From CAUPWF01 sp964369775 (GTDB lineage Bacteria; Bacillota; Clostridia; Lachnospirales; Lachnospiraceae): a stretch of 41,933 nucleotides of DNA. Below are positions 7,651 to 16,634 of the stretch, piece by piece (positions within the stretch are counted from its first letter, which is position 1; each line of letters begins with the position of its first letter). The DNA is taken from assembly GCA_964369775.1 (NCBI GenBank), contig CAYJHQ010000025.1, positions 1 through 41,933 of the forward strand. Direction: 5' to 3'. A program made the position numbers and the translations under genes. Below the pieces are notes generated by a model. It had not been told where the DNA came from, searched no databases, and saw only the letters and a program-made list of their open reading frames with translations.

Positions 7651-8298
7651 ATGCGAAGAAAGTACAAAAAACTTAAGTTAGAACTGCTGAGTGTTGTAGT
7701 GTTATGCTGTCTGATAGGATGTGGAGAACAGGAAGTTAAAGAAGAGATTAAAGTGTCAGAGACGATGGAGTCGGAAAAAACATCAAAGGCAGAAGAAACA
7801 TCAGAGAAAGAAGAGTCAGAAAGTGAAGAAATGAGTAGTGCAAAAACAGAAGAAGTAGAACTGATTTCTGTATATGTATGTGGAGCAGTACAAAAAGAAG
7901 GAGTCTATGAGCTACCTGACGGAAGTAGAGTTATAGATGCGATAGAAGCCTCAGGAGGAATGACTGAAGTAGCACACACATCACATCTAAACCAAGCAGA
8001 AAAAGTGGTGGATGGGCAAAAGATATGTGTGTACACAGTAGAAGAAGTAGAACAAGGGAATGCAGTAGCCAAAGATTCGCTCGTGGATGAGAAAGAAAGT
8101 TCGGGAAAAGTGAATATCAATACGGCATCAAAAGAAGAACTGATGAAACTTTCGGGAATAGGAGAAGCAAAGGCAGATAGTATTATTAGCTATAGAGAAG
8201 AAGAGGGGGAATTTGAATCTATTGAATCCATTATGGAAATTGAAGGGATTAAAGAAGGTGTGTTTAATAAAATCAAAGAAGAAATAAGTGTGAATTAG
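7651..8298 (+). CDS. comEA: ComEA-like DNA-binding protein, putative lipoprotein
   Basis: Surface DNA receptor of natural transformation, handing DNA to the ComEC channel. An N-terminal signal with lipobox LIGC (Cys24) suggests lipid anchoring outside the membrane. A Glu/Ser/Lys-rich linker (about 25-70) follows, then an SLBB beta-grasp domain (ISVYVCGAVQKEGVYELPDG onward, about 72-132). The C-terminus holds two helix-hairpin-helix motifs (VNINTASKEELMKLSGIGEAK at about 150-170 and MEIEGIKEGVFNKIKEEI) that bind DNA. It has 215 residues, as usual. Characterised ComEA proteins such as that of Bacillus are held by an uncleaved helix, so the lipobox is a notable variation. A two-component pair separates it from comEC. 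Confidence 0.88.
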   Translation: MRRKYKKLKLELLSVVVLCCLIGCGEQEVKEEIKVSETMESEKTSKAEETSEKEESESEEMSSAKTEEVELISVYVCGAVQKEGVYELPDGSRVIDAIEASGGMTEVAHTSHLNQAEKVVDGQKICVYTVEEVEQGNAVAKDSLVDEKESSGKVNINTASKEELMKLSGIGEAKADSIISYREEEGEFESIESIMEIEGIKEGVFNKIKEEISVN

Positions 8299-8306
8299 GA
8301 GAGGAT

Positions 8307-8987
8307 ATGAACAGAAAAGTTTTAGTGGTAGACGATGAAAAATTAATAGTAAAGGGCATTCGATTTAGCTTAGAACAAGATGGAATGGCTGTGGATTGTG
8401 CTTACGACGGAGAAGAAGCGTTGCATCTGGCAAAGAGCAATGTATATGATATTATTTTATTGGATATTATGTTGCCTAAGATAGATGGTCTTGAAGTATG
8501 CCAACAGATTCGAGAGTTTTCGGATGTGCCAATTATCATGTTGACTGCTAAAGGAGAAGAGATGGACAAGATTTTAGGATTGGATTATGGTGCAGATGAT
8601 TATATGACAAAACCTTTTAATATCTTAGAAGTAAAAGCTAGAATCAAAGCTATTATGAGAAGAATAGGGAAAGAGAAGACGAAGTCAAAGATGATTTTAG
8701 CTGGAGATATGCAGATAAACTTAGAGAATCGAAGTGTTCATATCAATGATAGAGAGATTAATTTAACAGCAAAAGAGTACGAAATTTTAGAACTATTGGC
8801 GATTAATAAGAATAAATCTTATAGCAGAGAGCAATTAAAGGAACTGATTTGGGGGGCGGATGATAGAAGAGATGCCAGAACGGTAGATGTACATATTCGT
8901 AGGTTGAGAGAAAAGATTGAGGAAAGACCAAGCGAACCGAAATACGTATATACGAAGTGGGGTGTAGGTTACTATTTTAAAGGGTAG
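8307..8987 (+). CDS. OmpR/PhoB-family response regulator
   Basis: A 226-residue transcription regulator. The receiver domain (about 1-120) has the acidic pair D9-D10, the phosphoacceptor Asp53 in LLDIMLPKIDG, MLTAKGEE for the Thr switch, and MTKPF for the conserved Lys. The C-terminal winged helix (about 130-226) shows INLTAKEYEILELLAINKN and VDVHIRRLREKIEE. It starts 8 bp after comEA behind TAGGAGAGG and is followed 10 bp later by its kinase. It resembles VicR/YycF and PhoP-type regulators, but I cannot assign a specific ortholog. Its place between comEA and comEC makes autoregulation and control of uptake genes plausible. Confidence 0.93.
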   Translation: MNRKVLVVDDEKLIVKGIRFSLEQDGMAVDCAYDGEEALHLAKSNVYDIILLDIMLPKIDGLEVCQQIREFSDVPIIMLTAKGEEMDKILGLDYGADDYMTKPFNILEVKARIKAIMRRIGKEKTKSKMILAGDMQINLENRSVHINDREINLTAKEYEILELLAINKNKSYSREQLKELIWGADDRRDARTVDVHIRRLREKIEERPSEPKYVYTKWGVGYYFKG

Positions 8988-8997
8988 AATAAAGGAA

Positions 8998-10410
8998 ATG
9001 TTAAAGAAAAGACTCAGCTTTCGCCTATTGCTTACGACCATAGTAGTCATAGTGTTTATGATTGGCATTACCGCATTAACAGCTGGAGTACTTGAAGTGT
9101 TTTATAGTGAGCAGATTCAGACTTTGACAAATCGAGTGGAGAATACTTGTGAGTATATCAGTGAGAGCTTTCAAGAGGGTAGTCCTGTTACAGAAAGCGA
9201 AATTGAGCAGTTACATGTGGACTTACTACAAGTAGCAGATATATACGATGGACGAATTATGATTACGGATCAAGAAGGTCTAATACTAGAAGACACTATA
9301 CATGCAGATGAAGGTGTATTTTTGAAAACAGATGAGATGCAAAGTGGATTAGAAGGGGAAGTAGTTAGCTACCATCTTGGAAAAGAGAATGAAGTTGTGG
9401 TGATTTTTCCGCTCAAAGAAGGTGGGGAAGAGCTAGTGATAGGAACAATAGTTATGAGTGCGTCCACAAAAGGGATAGAAATATCTCAAGGCAGGGTGGT
9501 GGAGTACCTTTTGGTGGTACAAGTAGGGCTGAGTATTGCAATGGCAATTATACTGATAGTAGTTATCTACCTTGCTACCAATCCATTTTTGAAATTGACA
9601 AAAGAGCTAGAGCATATGACATTTAATAACGATTATGTCATACAAGAAGCAAATTCTTATATTGAAACCAGAAAAATAGCAAATTCTGTGAAAAAGATGC
9701 TCTCTCGATTAAGAATATTAGATCACTCAAGGGAAGAATTTGTTGCAAATGTGTCTCATGAGTTAAAGACGCCCTTAACATCGATGAAAGTGTTAGCAGA
9801 TTCTTTATTATCACAAGAAGATGTTCCAGTGGAACTGTACCGAGAGTTTATGGAAGATATTGCTGAGGAGATAGATAGAGAAAATGTCATAATCAACGAT
9901 TTGCTCTCACTGGTAAAGATGGAAAAAGCATCTACAGATGTGCATATAAAATCGGTAGATATCAATGAGATGATGGAAGGAATATTAAAAAGAGTTAGTA
10001 TTATCGCAGAAATGAATCAAGTAGAAGTAGTACTAGAGAGTTTTCGACCTACACTTGTAGAAGCAGATGAGATTAAATTATCTTTAGCATATATGAACCT
10101 AATTGAAAATGCGATTAAATATAATGAACCAGGCGGGTACGTTCACATTTCTGTCAATTCTGATTATCAGTACTGCTACATCAATGTAGAAGACTCGGGT
10201 ATTGGGATTAAAGACGAGGAGAAAGCGAAGATATTCGAGAGATTTTACAGAATTGATAAATCTAGATCAAGAGAGATTGGTGGAACTGGTCTTGGTCTTG
10301 CAATCGCTCAAAAAGCTATTTTCCTACACAAAGGAGAGATTCTTGTTCAGAATAATGAAATAAAAGGAACTACATTTGCTACCAAGTTACCATTGACATA
10401 CGTAAGATAA
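8998..10410 (+). CDS. Sensor histidine kinase
   Basis: Membrane sensor of 470 residues that phosphorylates the preceding response regulator. Helices at about 8-31 and 169-192 flank an extracytoplasmic domain of some 135 residues, which is acidic and without a motif I recognise. The H-box is FVANVSHELKTPLTS with His254. The ATPase part has the N box LAYMNLIENAIKYN, G1 box VEDSGIGIKDEE, F box FERFYRIDKSR and G2 box GGTGLGLAIAQ. The layout is that of PhoR/VicK-type kinases. The weak ribosome site AAAGGA is only 2-3 bases from the ATG, consistent with coupling to the upstream gene. The stop codon forms part of the strong comEC ribosome site. Confidence 0.93.
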   Translation: MLKKRLSFRLLLTTIVVIVFMIGITALTAGVLEVFYSEQIQTLTNRVENTCEYISESFQEGSPVTESEIEQLHVDLLQVADIYDGRIMITDQEGLILEDTIHADEGVFLKTDEMQSGLEGEVVSYHLGKENEVVVIFPLKEGGEELVIGTIVMSASTKGIEISQGRVVEYLLVVQVGLSIAMAIILIVVIYLATNPFLKLTKELEHMTFNNDYVIQEANSYIETRKIANSVKKMLSRLRILDHSREEFVANVSHELKTPLTSMKVLADSLLSQEDVPVELYREFMEDIAEEIDRENVIINDLLSLVKMEKASTDVHIKSVDINEMMEGILKRVSIIAEMNQVEVVLESFRPTLVEADEIKLSLAYMNLIENAIKYNEPGGYVHISVNSDYQYCYINVEDSGIGIKDEEKAKIFERFYRIDKSRSREIGGTGLGLAIAQKAIFLHKGEILVQNNEIKGTTFATKLPLTYVR

Positions 10411-10425
10411 GGAGGTGATCCTATT
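10409..10425 (+). promoter_or_regulatory. Extended ribosome site and ATT start of comEC
   Basis: AAGGAGGTGATCC (10409-10421) is complementary over all 13 bases to the 3' tail of Firmicute 16S rRNA. Seven bases after GGAGG comes ATT at 10423-10425, in frame with comEC. No ATG, GTG or TTG lies at a useful distance in that frame. Confidence 0.75.
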
Positions 10426-12564
10426 AAAGGAAAACCAATTGTATGTTATCTATGTATACTGATGATTGTAGCGATATGGATTCGAGGGCTTCAGATGGGG
10501 GAAGAGGGCAGTATGAACTCACATCTGAAGGCTCAAGAAGACGAAGAAAGAAATTTACAAGGAATCGTCTATAAAATAGAGATAAAAGAAAAGCTACAAT
10601 ACTTGTATATAGAGCAAAATAATGAGAAGTATTTAATATATGATACATCCTTTCAATCCGTTCGGATTGGAAACGAAATATTGGCAACAGGCCAATATCA
10701 ACTATTTGAATCAGAGCCAAATCCTGGCAATTTTAATCAGAAGAAATATTATAACATCAAAAAAATAAAAGGATATTTATGGGCCAAGAGTTTAGAAGTC
10801 ACAAGCGAGGACATTTATTGGTTGCGTAATAAATTATACGAAATGAGAGGTAGCATAAAGAACCAGATATATCAATTTTTTGATTCAGAAAAAGGAGGAT
10901 TTATGGTTGCGCTTCTTTTGGGAGAGCAAGACGGACTAGAGCCAATCGATAGAGAGATGTTTCAAAAAGTAGGAGTAGGACATATATTTGCAATATCGGG
11001 ATTGCATATATCGATACTGGGAATCGCATTATATAAAGTGCTAAAAAAGTGGATAGGGAAATTTATGATAGCTGCAGTTATAAGTTCCACACTATTACTT
11101 TTATACGTCATTATGATTGGTTCGGGAGTCTCTGCAGCTCGGGCTGCTATCATGTTTTTTGTCGCAATGGGAGCAGAGCTAAGTGGACGAGGGTATGATA
11201 GTCTGACTAGCGTTTCTGTGGCAGCCTTGGGCATCTTAATCTATAATCCAAATCAATTATTTGATGCAGGATTCTTGCTGTCCTTTGGAGCTGTTATAGG
11301 TATACTTGGAATCTATCCAATTATGTCTTCTTGTCTTGAGAAATGGGGAAAATTAGGAGGCACAATAGCAGCGAGCATTAGCATTCAAGTGATGATATTT
11401 CCTATGTTGCTCCAATACTTTTATGAAATTTCCATATATTCCATTTTGACTAATTTATTAATCTTGCCAGTTCTAGGAATAGTACTTATCAGTGGAATTG
11501 TAGGTGTGATTTGCTCATTTTTAATAGGAAATATGGCAGCGCCAATTTTTTTGATCTGTAAATTATTGATTAGTTATATTTATAAGGTGGGTGAATTAAG
11601 TCTGAATCTTCCATTTGCAAGAGTGATATTAGGACAGCCAGATGCAAGAGTCCTTTTATTCTATTACTTAAGTACCTTTGGGTTAATCGGATATGCTATA
11701 TGGAAGAAAAAGAAAAGTCAAGGAGAAGTGAAATGGAATCAAAAGGCAATATTGATATGGTTGGTGGTTACCGTATCTACATTATGGATCGATATGCCTA
11801 CCCAAGGAATAATAGTTACCTTGTTAAATGTAGGTCAAGGAGATTCTATGTATCTAAAGGGGGCAGAAGGAATAGATTATCTGATAGATGGAGGAAGCAG
11901 TAGTGAAACAGAGGTGGGGAAATATAGAATTGAACCCTTTCTAAAGTCAAGAGGTGTGGAGCGACTTGAGTATGTATTTGTGACCCATGGAGATAAAGAT
12001 CATATTAATGGAATTTCTGAACTTATAGAAAGAGAAGCGGTTGGTATCAAGATAGATACGTTAGTGATGTGTAAAGAAAAGTTTCAGGATCAAGAACTGA
12101 TTCAATTGAAAAATTTAGCTATGAAGCATCAGATAAGAGTATTAGAAATCGGTGTAGGGGATCGGATTGAAGAAGGGGAAATGGTGATCGAAGTAATAGC
12201 ACCTATGGAAGAGTTTCAAGGAGAGATTGGAAATGAAAGTTCATTGGTATTAGATGTGAACTATAAAGAATTTTCCATGCTTTGCACTGGCGATGTAGAA
12301 GGAGAGGGGGAGGAGGATTTGTTGGAGTATTTAGAGACAGAAGATAAAAAATACGATGTATTAAAAGTTGCTCATCATGGATCGAAAAATAGTACTTCTC
12401 ATGAATTTCTAGAGCAGATAGATGCAGAAATTGCTTTAATTTCAGCAGGAAAAGAGAATCCGTATGGACATCCCCATGAAGAATTGTTAGAAAGAGTGAA
12501 AGAATATGTGAAGTATACGTATGAAACAGCAAATAGTGGAGCAATTGTATTGAAATATTATTAA
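10423..12564 (+). CDS. comEC: ComEC/Rec2 DNA uptake channel, apparent AUU start
   Basis: Membrane channel that carries single-stranded DNA into the cell during transformation. From the ATT at 10423 it has 713 residues. Order: an N-terminal helix, an extracytoplasmic OB-like segment (about 45-135), the Competence domain with many helices and the signatures LLGEQDGL and VGVGHIFAISGLHISILG (about 195-205), and a C-terminal metallo-beta-lactamase-like domain with LLNVGQGDS, THGDKDH, and AHHGSKNSTS. The first ATG (10462) has no ribosome site and would cut the first helix. The upstream reading KGKPIVCYLCILMIVAIWI restores it. ComEC proteins commonly begin with a short K/R-P segment before helix 1. 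The 3-residue gap to the kinase stop supports coupling. Confidence 0.9.
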   Translation: MKGKPIVCYLCILMIVAIWIRGLQMGEEGSMNSHLKAQEDEERNLQGIVYKIEIKEKLQYLYIEQNNEKYLIYDTSFQSVRIGNEILATGQYQLFESEPNPGNFNQKKYYNIKKIKGYLWAKSLEVTSEDIYWLRNKLYEMRGSIKNQIYQFFDSEKGGFMVALLLGEQDGLEPIDREMFQKVGVGHIFAISGLHISILGIALYKVLKKWIGKFMIAAVISSTLLLLYVIMIGSGVSAARAAIMFFVAMGAELSGRGYDSLTSVSVAALGILIYNPNQLFDAGFLLSFGAVIGILGIYPIMSSCLEKWGKLGGTIAASISIQVMIFPMLLQYFYEISIYSILTNLLILPVLGIVLISGIVGVICSFLIGNMAAPIFLICKLLISYIYKVGELSLNLPFARVILGQPDARVLLFYYLSTFGLIGYAIWKKKKSQGEVKWNQKAILIWLVVTVSTLWIDMPTQGIIVTLLNVGQGDSMYLKGAEGIDYLIDGGSSSETEVGKYRIEPFLKSRGVERLEYVFVTHGDKDHINGISELIEREAVGIKIDTLVMCKEKFQDQELIQLKNLAMKHQIRVLEIGVGDRIEEGEMVIEVIAPMEEFQGEIGNESSLVLDVNYKEFSMLCTGDVEGEGEEDLLEYLETEDKKYDVLKVAHHGSKNSTSHEFLEQIDAEIALISAGKENPYGHPHEELLERVKEYVKYTYETANSGAIVLKYY

Positions 12565-12622
12565 AATAGTGGTACGATTTTGGCAGGTAAGACATTTAAA
12601 ATAGAAGGATGCGAGGTGGATT

Positions 12623-13630
12623 ATGAATATTCGAGAGCAGATGGAAGAGCGCGAAGTAAAGAACTTATCTCCTTATGCAACATTTAGTAAAGATTCAGAG
12701 GGACGAGAACGAGAAGAAGAGGCTTGTAATGTTCGACCAGTGTTTCAACGAGATAGAGATCGGATTTTGCATTGTAAATCATTTCGCAGATTAAAGCAAA
12801 AAACCCAAGTGTTCCTACTGCCAAGAGGGGACCATTATCGCACAAGGCTTACACATACATTAGAAGTATCGCAAAATGCTAGAAGTATTGCAAAAGCTCT
12901 TCGCTTAAACGAAGATTTGACAGAAGCGATTGCATTGGCTCACGATCTAGGACATACTCCATTTGGTCATGCGGGAGAGAGAGCGTTAAATAAATTATCA
13001 AAAAATGGATTTCGCCATGCACTTCAAGGGGTTCGAGTAGTAGAGACACTTGAAAAAGAAGGAAGAGGTCTTAATTTGACACGGGAAGTAAGGGACGGAA
13101 TCTTGCACCATCAAACCGCTGGTACCCCTCTTACCCTTGAAGCAAAGATTGTTAGAGTCTCAGATAAAGTAGCTTATATCAATCATGATATAGATGATGC
13201 GATTAGAGGTGGGATTTTATTACCAGAAGATGTGCCAGAAGAATGTAGAGAAATTCTAGGGAATACTTCAGGTGAGCGGTTGAACACTTTGATTAACGAT
13301 ATTATCTATAACAGTATGGATAAACCAGATATTATCATGTCAAAAGAAGTAGAGAGAGCGCTCAAAAGTGTTCGAAGTTTTTTATTTGAACACGTCTATT
13401 TAAATCAGACAGCAAAAAGTGAAGAAAAAAAGGCGATTAAGCTTATAGAAAAACTATACGAATATTATCAGAGATATCCAGAATATTTACCAGAGTTTTA
13501 TTTTCAAAAAGTGCAAAGTGAAGAATCTATAAAAGATCAAGTTATCTGTGATTACATAGCTGGAATGACAGATAATTTTGCAGTAAAACAATTTCAGGAA
13601 ATTTTTATTCCAAAAGCATGGAAAGAATAA
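12623..13630 (+). CDS. dGTPase-like HD-domain triphosphohydrolase
   Basis: A 335-residue member of the dGTP triphosphohydrolase-like family, expected to cleave a dNTP to deoxynucleoside and triphosphate. The HD metal site is clear: LTHTLEV (His78), IALAHDLGHTPFGHAGE (His107-Asp108, His111) and VRVSDKVAYINHDIDD. The N-terminal RPVFQRDRDRILHCKSFRRLKQKTQVF is the nucleotide-binding signature shared with Dgt. It is the short Firmicute type rather than the ~505-residue E. coli enzyme. It precedes dnaG, a common clostridial order that ties dNTP control to replication. GAGGTGG lies 5-6 bases before the ATG. Confidence 0.92.
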   Translation: MNIREQMEEREVKNLSPYATFSKDSEGREREEEACNVRPVFQRDRDRILHCKSFRRLKQKTQVFLLPRGDHYRTRLTHTLEVSQNARSIAKALRLNEDLTEAIALAHDLGHTPFGHAGERALNKLSKNGFRHALQGVRVVETLEKEGRGLNLTREVRDGILHHQTAGTPLTLEAKIVRVSDKVAYINHDIDDAIRGGILLPEDVPEECREILGNTSGERLNTLINDIIYNSMDKPDIIMSKEVERALKSVRSFLFEHVYLNQTAKSEEKKAIKLIEKLYEYYQRYPEYLPEFYFQKVQSEESIKDQVICDYIAGMTDNFAVKQFQEIFIPKAWKE

Positions 13631-13678
13631 AGGAAATCGAGAAGTAATATAGAATAATACTTATGGAGGGGTAAAAGT

Positions 13679-15463
13679 ATGTATTATTCAGAAGAGCTAG
13701 TAGAAGAGATTAGAATGAAAAATGATATTGTTGATGTAATATCAAACTATGTACGTTTACAAAAAAAAGGTGGCTCATATTTTGGGTTATGCCCATTTCA
13801 TAATGAAAAATCACCATCTTTTTCCGTTAGTAGAAATAAGCAGATGTACCATTGTTTCGGCTGTGGGGTAGGTGGAAATGTACTTACATTTATTATGGAA
13901 TATGAGAATTACAATTTTGTGGAAGCGTTAAAATTTCTAGCAGACAGAGTGGGCGTAGAGTTGCCGAATGTGGAATTATCGGAAGAAGCAAAGGTAAAAG
14001 CAAACTTGCGATCGACAGTATTAGAGATGAATAAATTAGCAGCTAAATATTTTTATGCACAATTAAAATCAGAAAGTGGAGGATATGCATATCAGTATTT
14101 GAGTGATAGAGGTTTGTCACAGGAGACTATTTTACAATTTGGATTGGGATACTCTTTGAAATTCGGAGATGACTTATATAAATACCTCAAATTAAAAGGG
14201 TATAAAGATGAAATTATCAGTAAATCAGGGCTTGTGAATGTTGATGAGCGAAAAGGGATGTATGATAAATTTTGGAATCGAGTGATGTTTCCGATTATGG
14301 ATGTCAACAATCGAGTAATCGGCTTTGGTGGGCGAGTGATGGGAGATGGAAAACCGAAGTATCTAAACTCACCAGAGACACAGGTGTTTGATAAAAGCAG
14401 AAATCTCTATGGGTTGAATCGAGCGAGAACGTCTAGAAAGCCATATTATCTGGTTTGCGAGGGCTACATGGATGTGATAGCTCTTCATCAAGCTGGTTTT
14501 ACAAATGCGGTAGCAACACTTGGAACCTCATTAACATCGGGACATGCTTCTTTATTAAAAAGGTATGTATCAGAAGTATATTTGACTTATGATAGTGATG
14601 ATGCTGGAACAAAAGCTGCACTTAGAGCAATTCCTATTCTAAAGGAAGCTGGAATTTCTGCAAAAGTTATTCGTATGGATCCTTATAAAGATCCAGATGA
14701 GTATATAGAGAAGCTAGGAGCGCAAGCATTTGAAGAGTGTATAGGAAAAGCTAGAAATGGGTTTATGTACTCTGTGGAAGTGCTAGAAAAGAACTATGAT
14801 TTACAGACTCCTGAGGGAAAAACAGATTTTTATAATGAAGTAGCAAAAAAACTATTGAATTTTGAAGAAGAACTTGAGCGAAATAATTACATAGAAGCAG
14901 TTGCTAATGCGTATTATATTAATTTAGAGAGTTTGCATAAGCTAGTAAAAAGGATGGCTGTAAAAATAGGGTTAGCAAAACCAATAGAGAGACCAAAGCA
15001 ATCTCGTAACCAACGAGAAGGAGGGGCTGAAGACATAACACTTCGCTCTCAAAAGGTGTTATTGACTTATTTAGCTTTAGATCCTAATTTGTTTCAAGTA
15101 GTAGCAAGGTACATCAGTTGGAAGGATTTCACTACAGATCTTTATCAAACTGTAGCAAAGTTATTATTTGAACAATATGAAAAGGGTGAGATGAACCCAG
15201 CAAAAATTATCAACTATTTTACGGATGAGAAAGAGCATAGAGAAGTCGCAAATATTTTTCATACAGAGATTAAAGATTTATCATCACCAGAAGAAGAATC
15301 AAAAGCGATGAAAGAAACTATAATAAAGGTAAAACAAAACAGTATCAATGCAGCTACAAAAAATCTAAACCCTACGGATATTGAAGGGTTACAAAAGATT
15401 ATGTTAGACAAAAGAGGCTTACAGGAACTAGAAAAACTACACATAAATATGACTATACATTAA
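13679..15463 (+). CDS. dnaG: DNA primase
   Basis: Makes RNA primers for Okazaki fragments. The N-terminal CHC2 zinc ribbon has ligands Cys38, His41, Cys59 and Cys62. The RNA-polymerase core follows (about 115-250), with FPIMDVNNRVIGFGGR. The Toprim domain carries Glu261 in VCEGYMDV and the acidic pair in YDSDDAG (Asp305, Asp307), which bind catalytic metal. The C-terminal part (about 430-594) is the helicase-binding domain and is poorly conserved. The 594 residues are normal. GGAGGGG precedes the ATG. It stands just before rpoD, as in the classical macromolecular synthesis operon, though rpsU is absent here. Confidence 0.98.
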   Translation: MYYSEELVEEIRMKNDIVDVISNYVRLQKKGGSYFGLCPFHNEKSPSFSVSRNKQMYHCFGCGVGGNVLTFIMEYENYNFVEALKFLADRVGVELPNVELSEEAKVKANLRSTVLEMNKLAAKYFYAQLKSESGGYAYQYLSDRGLSQETILQFGLGYSLKFGDDLYKYLKLKGYKDEIISKSGLVNVDERKGMYDKFWNRVMFPIMDVNNRVIGFGGRVMGDGKPKYLNSPETQVFDKSRNLYGLNRARTSRKPYYLVCEGYMDVIALHQAGFTNAVATLGTSLTSGHASLLKRYVSEVYLTYDSDDAGTKAALRAIPILKEAGISAKVIRMDPYKDPDEYIEKLGAQAFEECIGKARNGFMYSVEVLEKNYDLQTPEGKTDFYNEVAKKLLNFEEELERNNYIEAVANAYYINLESLHKLVKRMAVKIGLAKPIERPKQSRNQREGGAEDITLRSQKVLLTYLALDPNLFQVVARYISWKDFTTDLYQTVAKLLFEQYEKGEMNPAKIINYFTDEKEHREVANIFHTEIKDLSSPEEESKAMKETIIKVKQNSINAATKNLNPTDIEGLQKIMLDKRGLQELEKLHINMTIH

Positions 15464-15497
15464 AAATACAAATAAATTGATGGAGGAAAATGCAAGA

Positions 15498-16625
15498 ATG
15501 GAAGAAAATACAAAAATAGAAGATGCTATGGCGAAGGTGGATGAAAAAGTAAAGCAACTCATTGAAGTTGCAAAGAAAAAAAGAAATACGTTAGAGGTTG
15601 CAGAGATAACGGAAGCTTTTTCTGATATTGAACTAGAGACAGAGCAGATGGAGAAAATCTACGAATATCTAGAAAAGAATGAAATTGATGTTTTGAGATT
15701 GAATGAAGTAGAGATATCTGACGATATAGAGGTTGAGCTTGCTGAGGAAGAGGAAGTAGACGTTGAAAAAATTGATTTAACAGTCCCGGATGGAATTAGT
15801 ATAGAAGATCCAGTTCGTATGTACTTAAAAGAGATTGGAAAAGTTCCACTTCTTAGTGCAGAGGAAGAAATTGAATTGGCGAAAAGAATGGAAGAAGGGG
15901 AGGAGTATGCAAAGAAACGACTTGCAGAAGCAAACCTTAGACTAGTAGTTAGTATTGCAAAAAGATATGTAGGAAGAGGTATGCTATTTCTAGACTTGAT
16001 TCAAGAAGGAAATCTAGGGTTGATAAAAGCTGTTGAAAAATTTGATTACCGTAAGGGGTATAAATTCAGTACCTATGCAACTTGGTGGATTCGCCAAGCG
16101 ATTACAAGAGCAATAGCCGATCAAGCGAGAACAATCCGTATTCCTGTTCATATGGTGGAGACAATTAATAAATTAATCCGGGTACAAAGGCAATTACTAC
16201 AAGAATTAGGAAGAGAACCATCTCCAGAAGAGACAGCAGCGGAGTTAGATATGCCAGTTGAGCGTGTGAGAGAAATTCTTAAGATATCACAAGAACCAGT
16301 TTCATTAGAGACACCAATTGGAGAAGAAGAAGATAGTCATTTAGGAGATTTTATTCAAGATGATAATGTTCCAGTACCAGCGGAAGCAGCAGCAGCAGCG
16401 CTTTTGAAAGAGCAGTTAGGGGAAGTTTTAGATACTTTGACAGAGAGAGAGCAAAAAGTACTGAGACTGAGATTTGGTATGAATGATGGGAAAGCTAGAA
16501 CGCTGGAAGAAGTAGGAAAAGAATTTGATGTAACAAGAGAGCGTATTCGTCAAATTGAAGCAAAGGCTCTTAGAAAGTTAAGACACCCAAGCAGAAGCAG
16601 AAAATTGAGAGATTACTTAGACTAG
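15498..16625 (+). CDS. rpoD: Primary sigma factor (sigma-A)
   Basis: Directs RNA polymerase to housekeeping promoters; the -35/-10 elements seen in this window fit it. Region 1.1-like sequence (about 10-70) precedes region 1.2 (DPVRMYLKEIGKVPLLS), region 2 (ANLRLVVSIAKRY, FLDLIQEGNLGLIKAVEKFDY, KFSTYATWWIRQAITRA), region 3, and region 4 ending in the helix-turn-helix TLEEVGKEFDVTRERIRQIEAKALRKLRHPSR. The frame is open from TTG 15477 and ATG 15480, but neither has a ribosome site. GGAGG at 15482-15486 precedes ATG 15498 by 11 bases, so I chose that start (375 residues). The 15480 start would add six residues. Confidence 0.97.
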   Translation: MEENTKIEDAMAKVDEKVKQLIEVAKKKRNTLEVAEITEAFSDIELETEQMEKIYEYLEKNEIDVLRLNEVEISDDIEVELAEEEEVDVEKIDLTVPDGISIEDPVRMYLKEIGKVPLLSAEEEIELAKRMEEGEEYAKKRLAEANLRLVVSIAKRYVGRGMLFLDLIQEGNLGLIKAVEKFDYRKGYKFSTYATWWIRQAITRAIADQARTIRIPVHMVETINKLIRVQRQLLQELGREPSPEETAAELDMPVERVREILKISQEPVSLETPIGEEEDSHLGDFIQDDNVPVPAEAAAAALLKEQLGEVLDTLTEREQKVLRLRFGMNDGKARTLEEVGKEFDVTRERIRQIEAKALRKLRHPSRSRKLRDYLD

Positions 16626-16634
16626 GTGAAGGTT

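Noticed and set aside
15477..15497. Earlier rpoD starts (TTG 15477, ATG 15480)
   Set aside because: No Shine-Dalgarno upstream; GGAGG at 15482-15486 lies inside that extension and serves ATG 15498.
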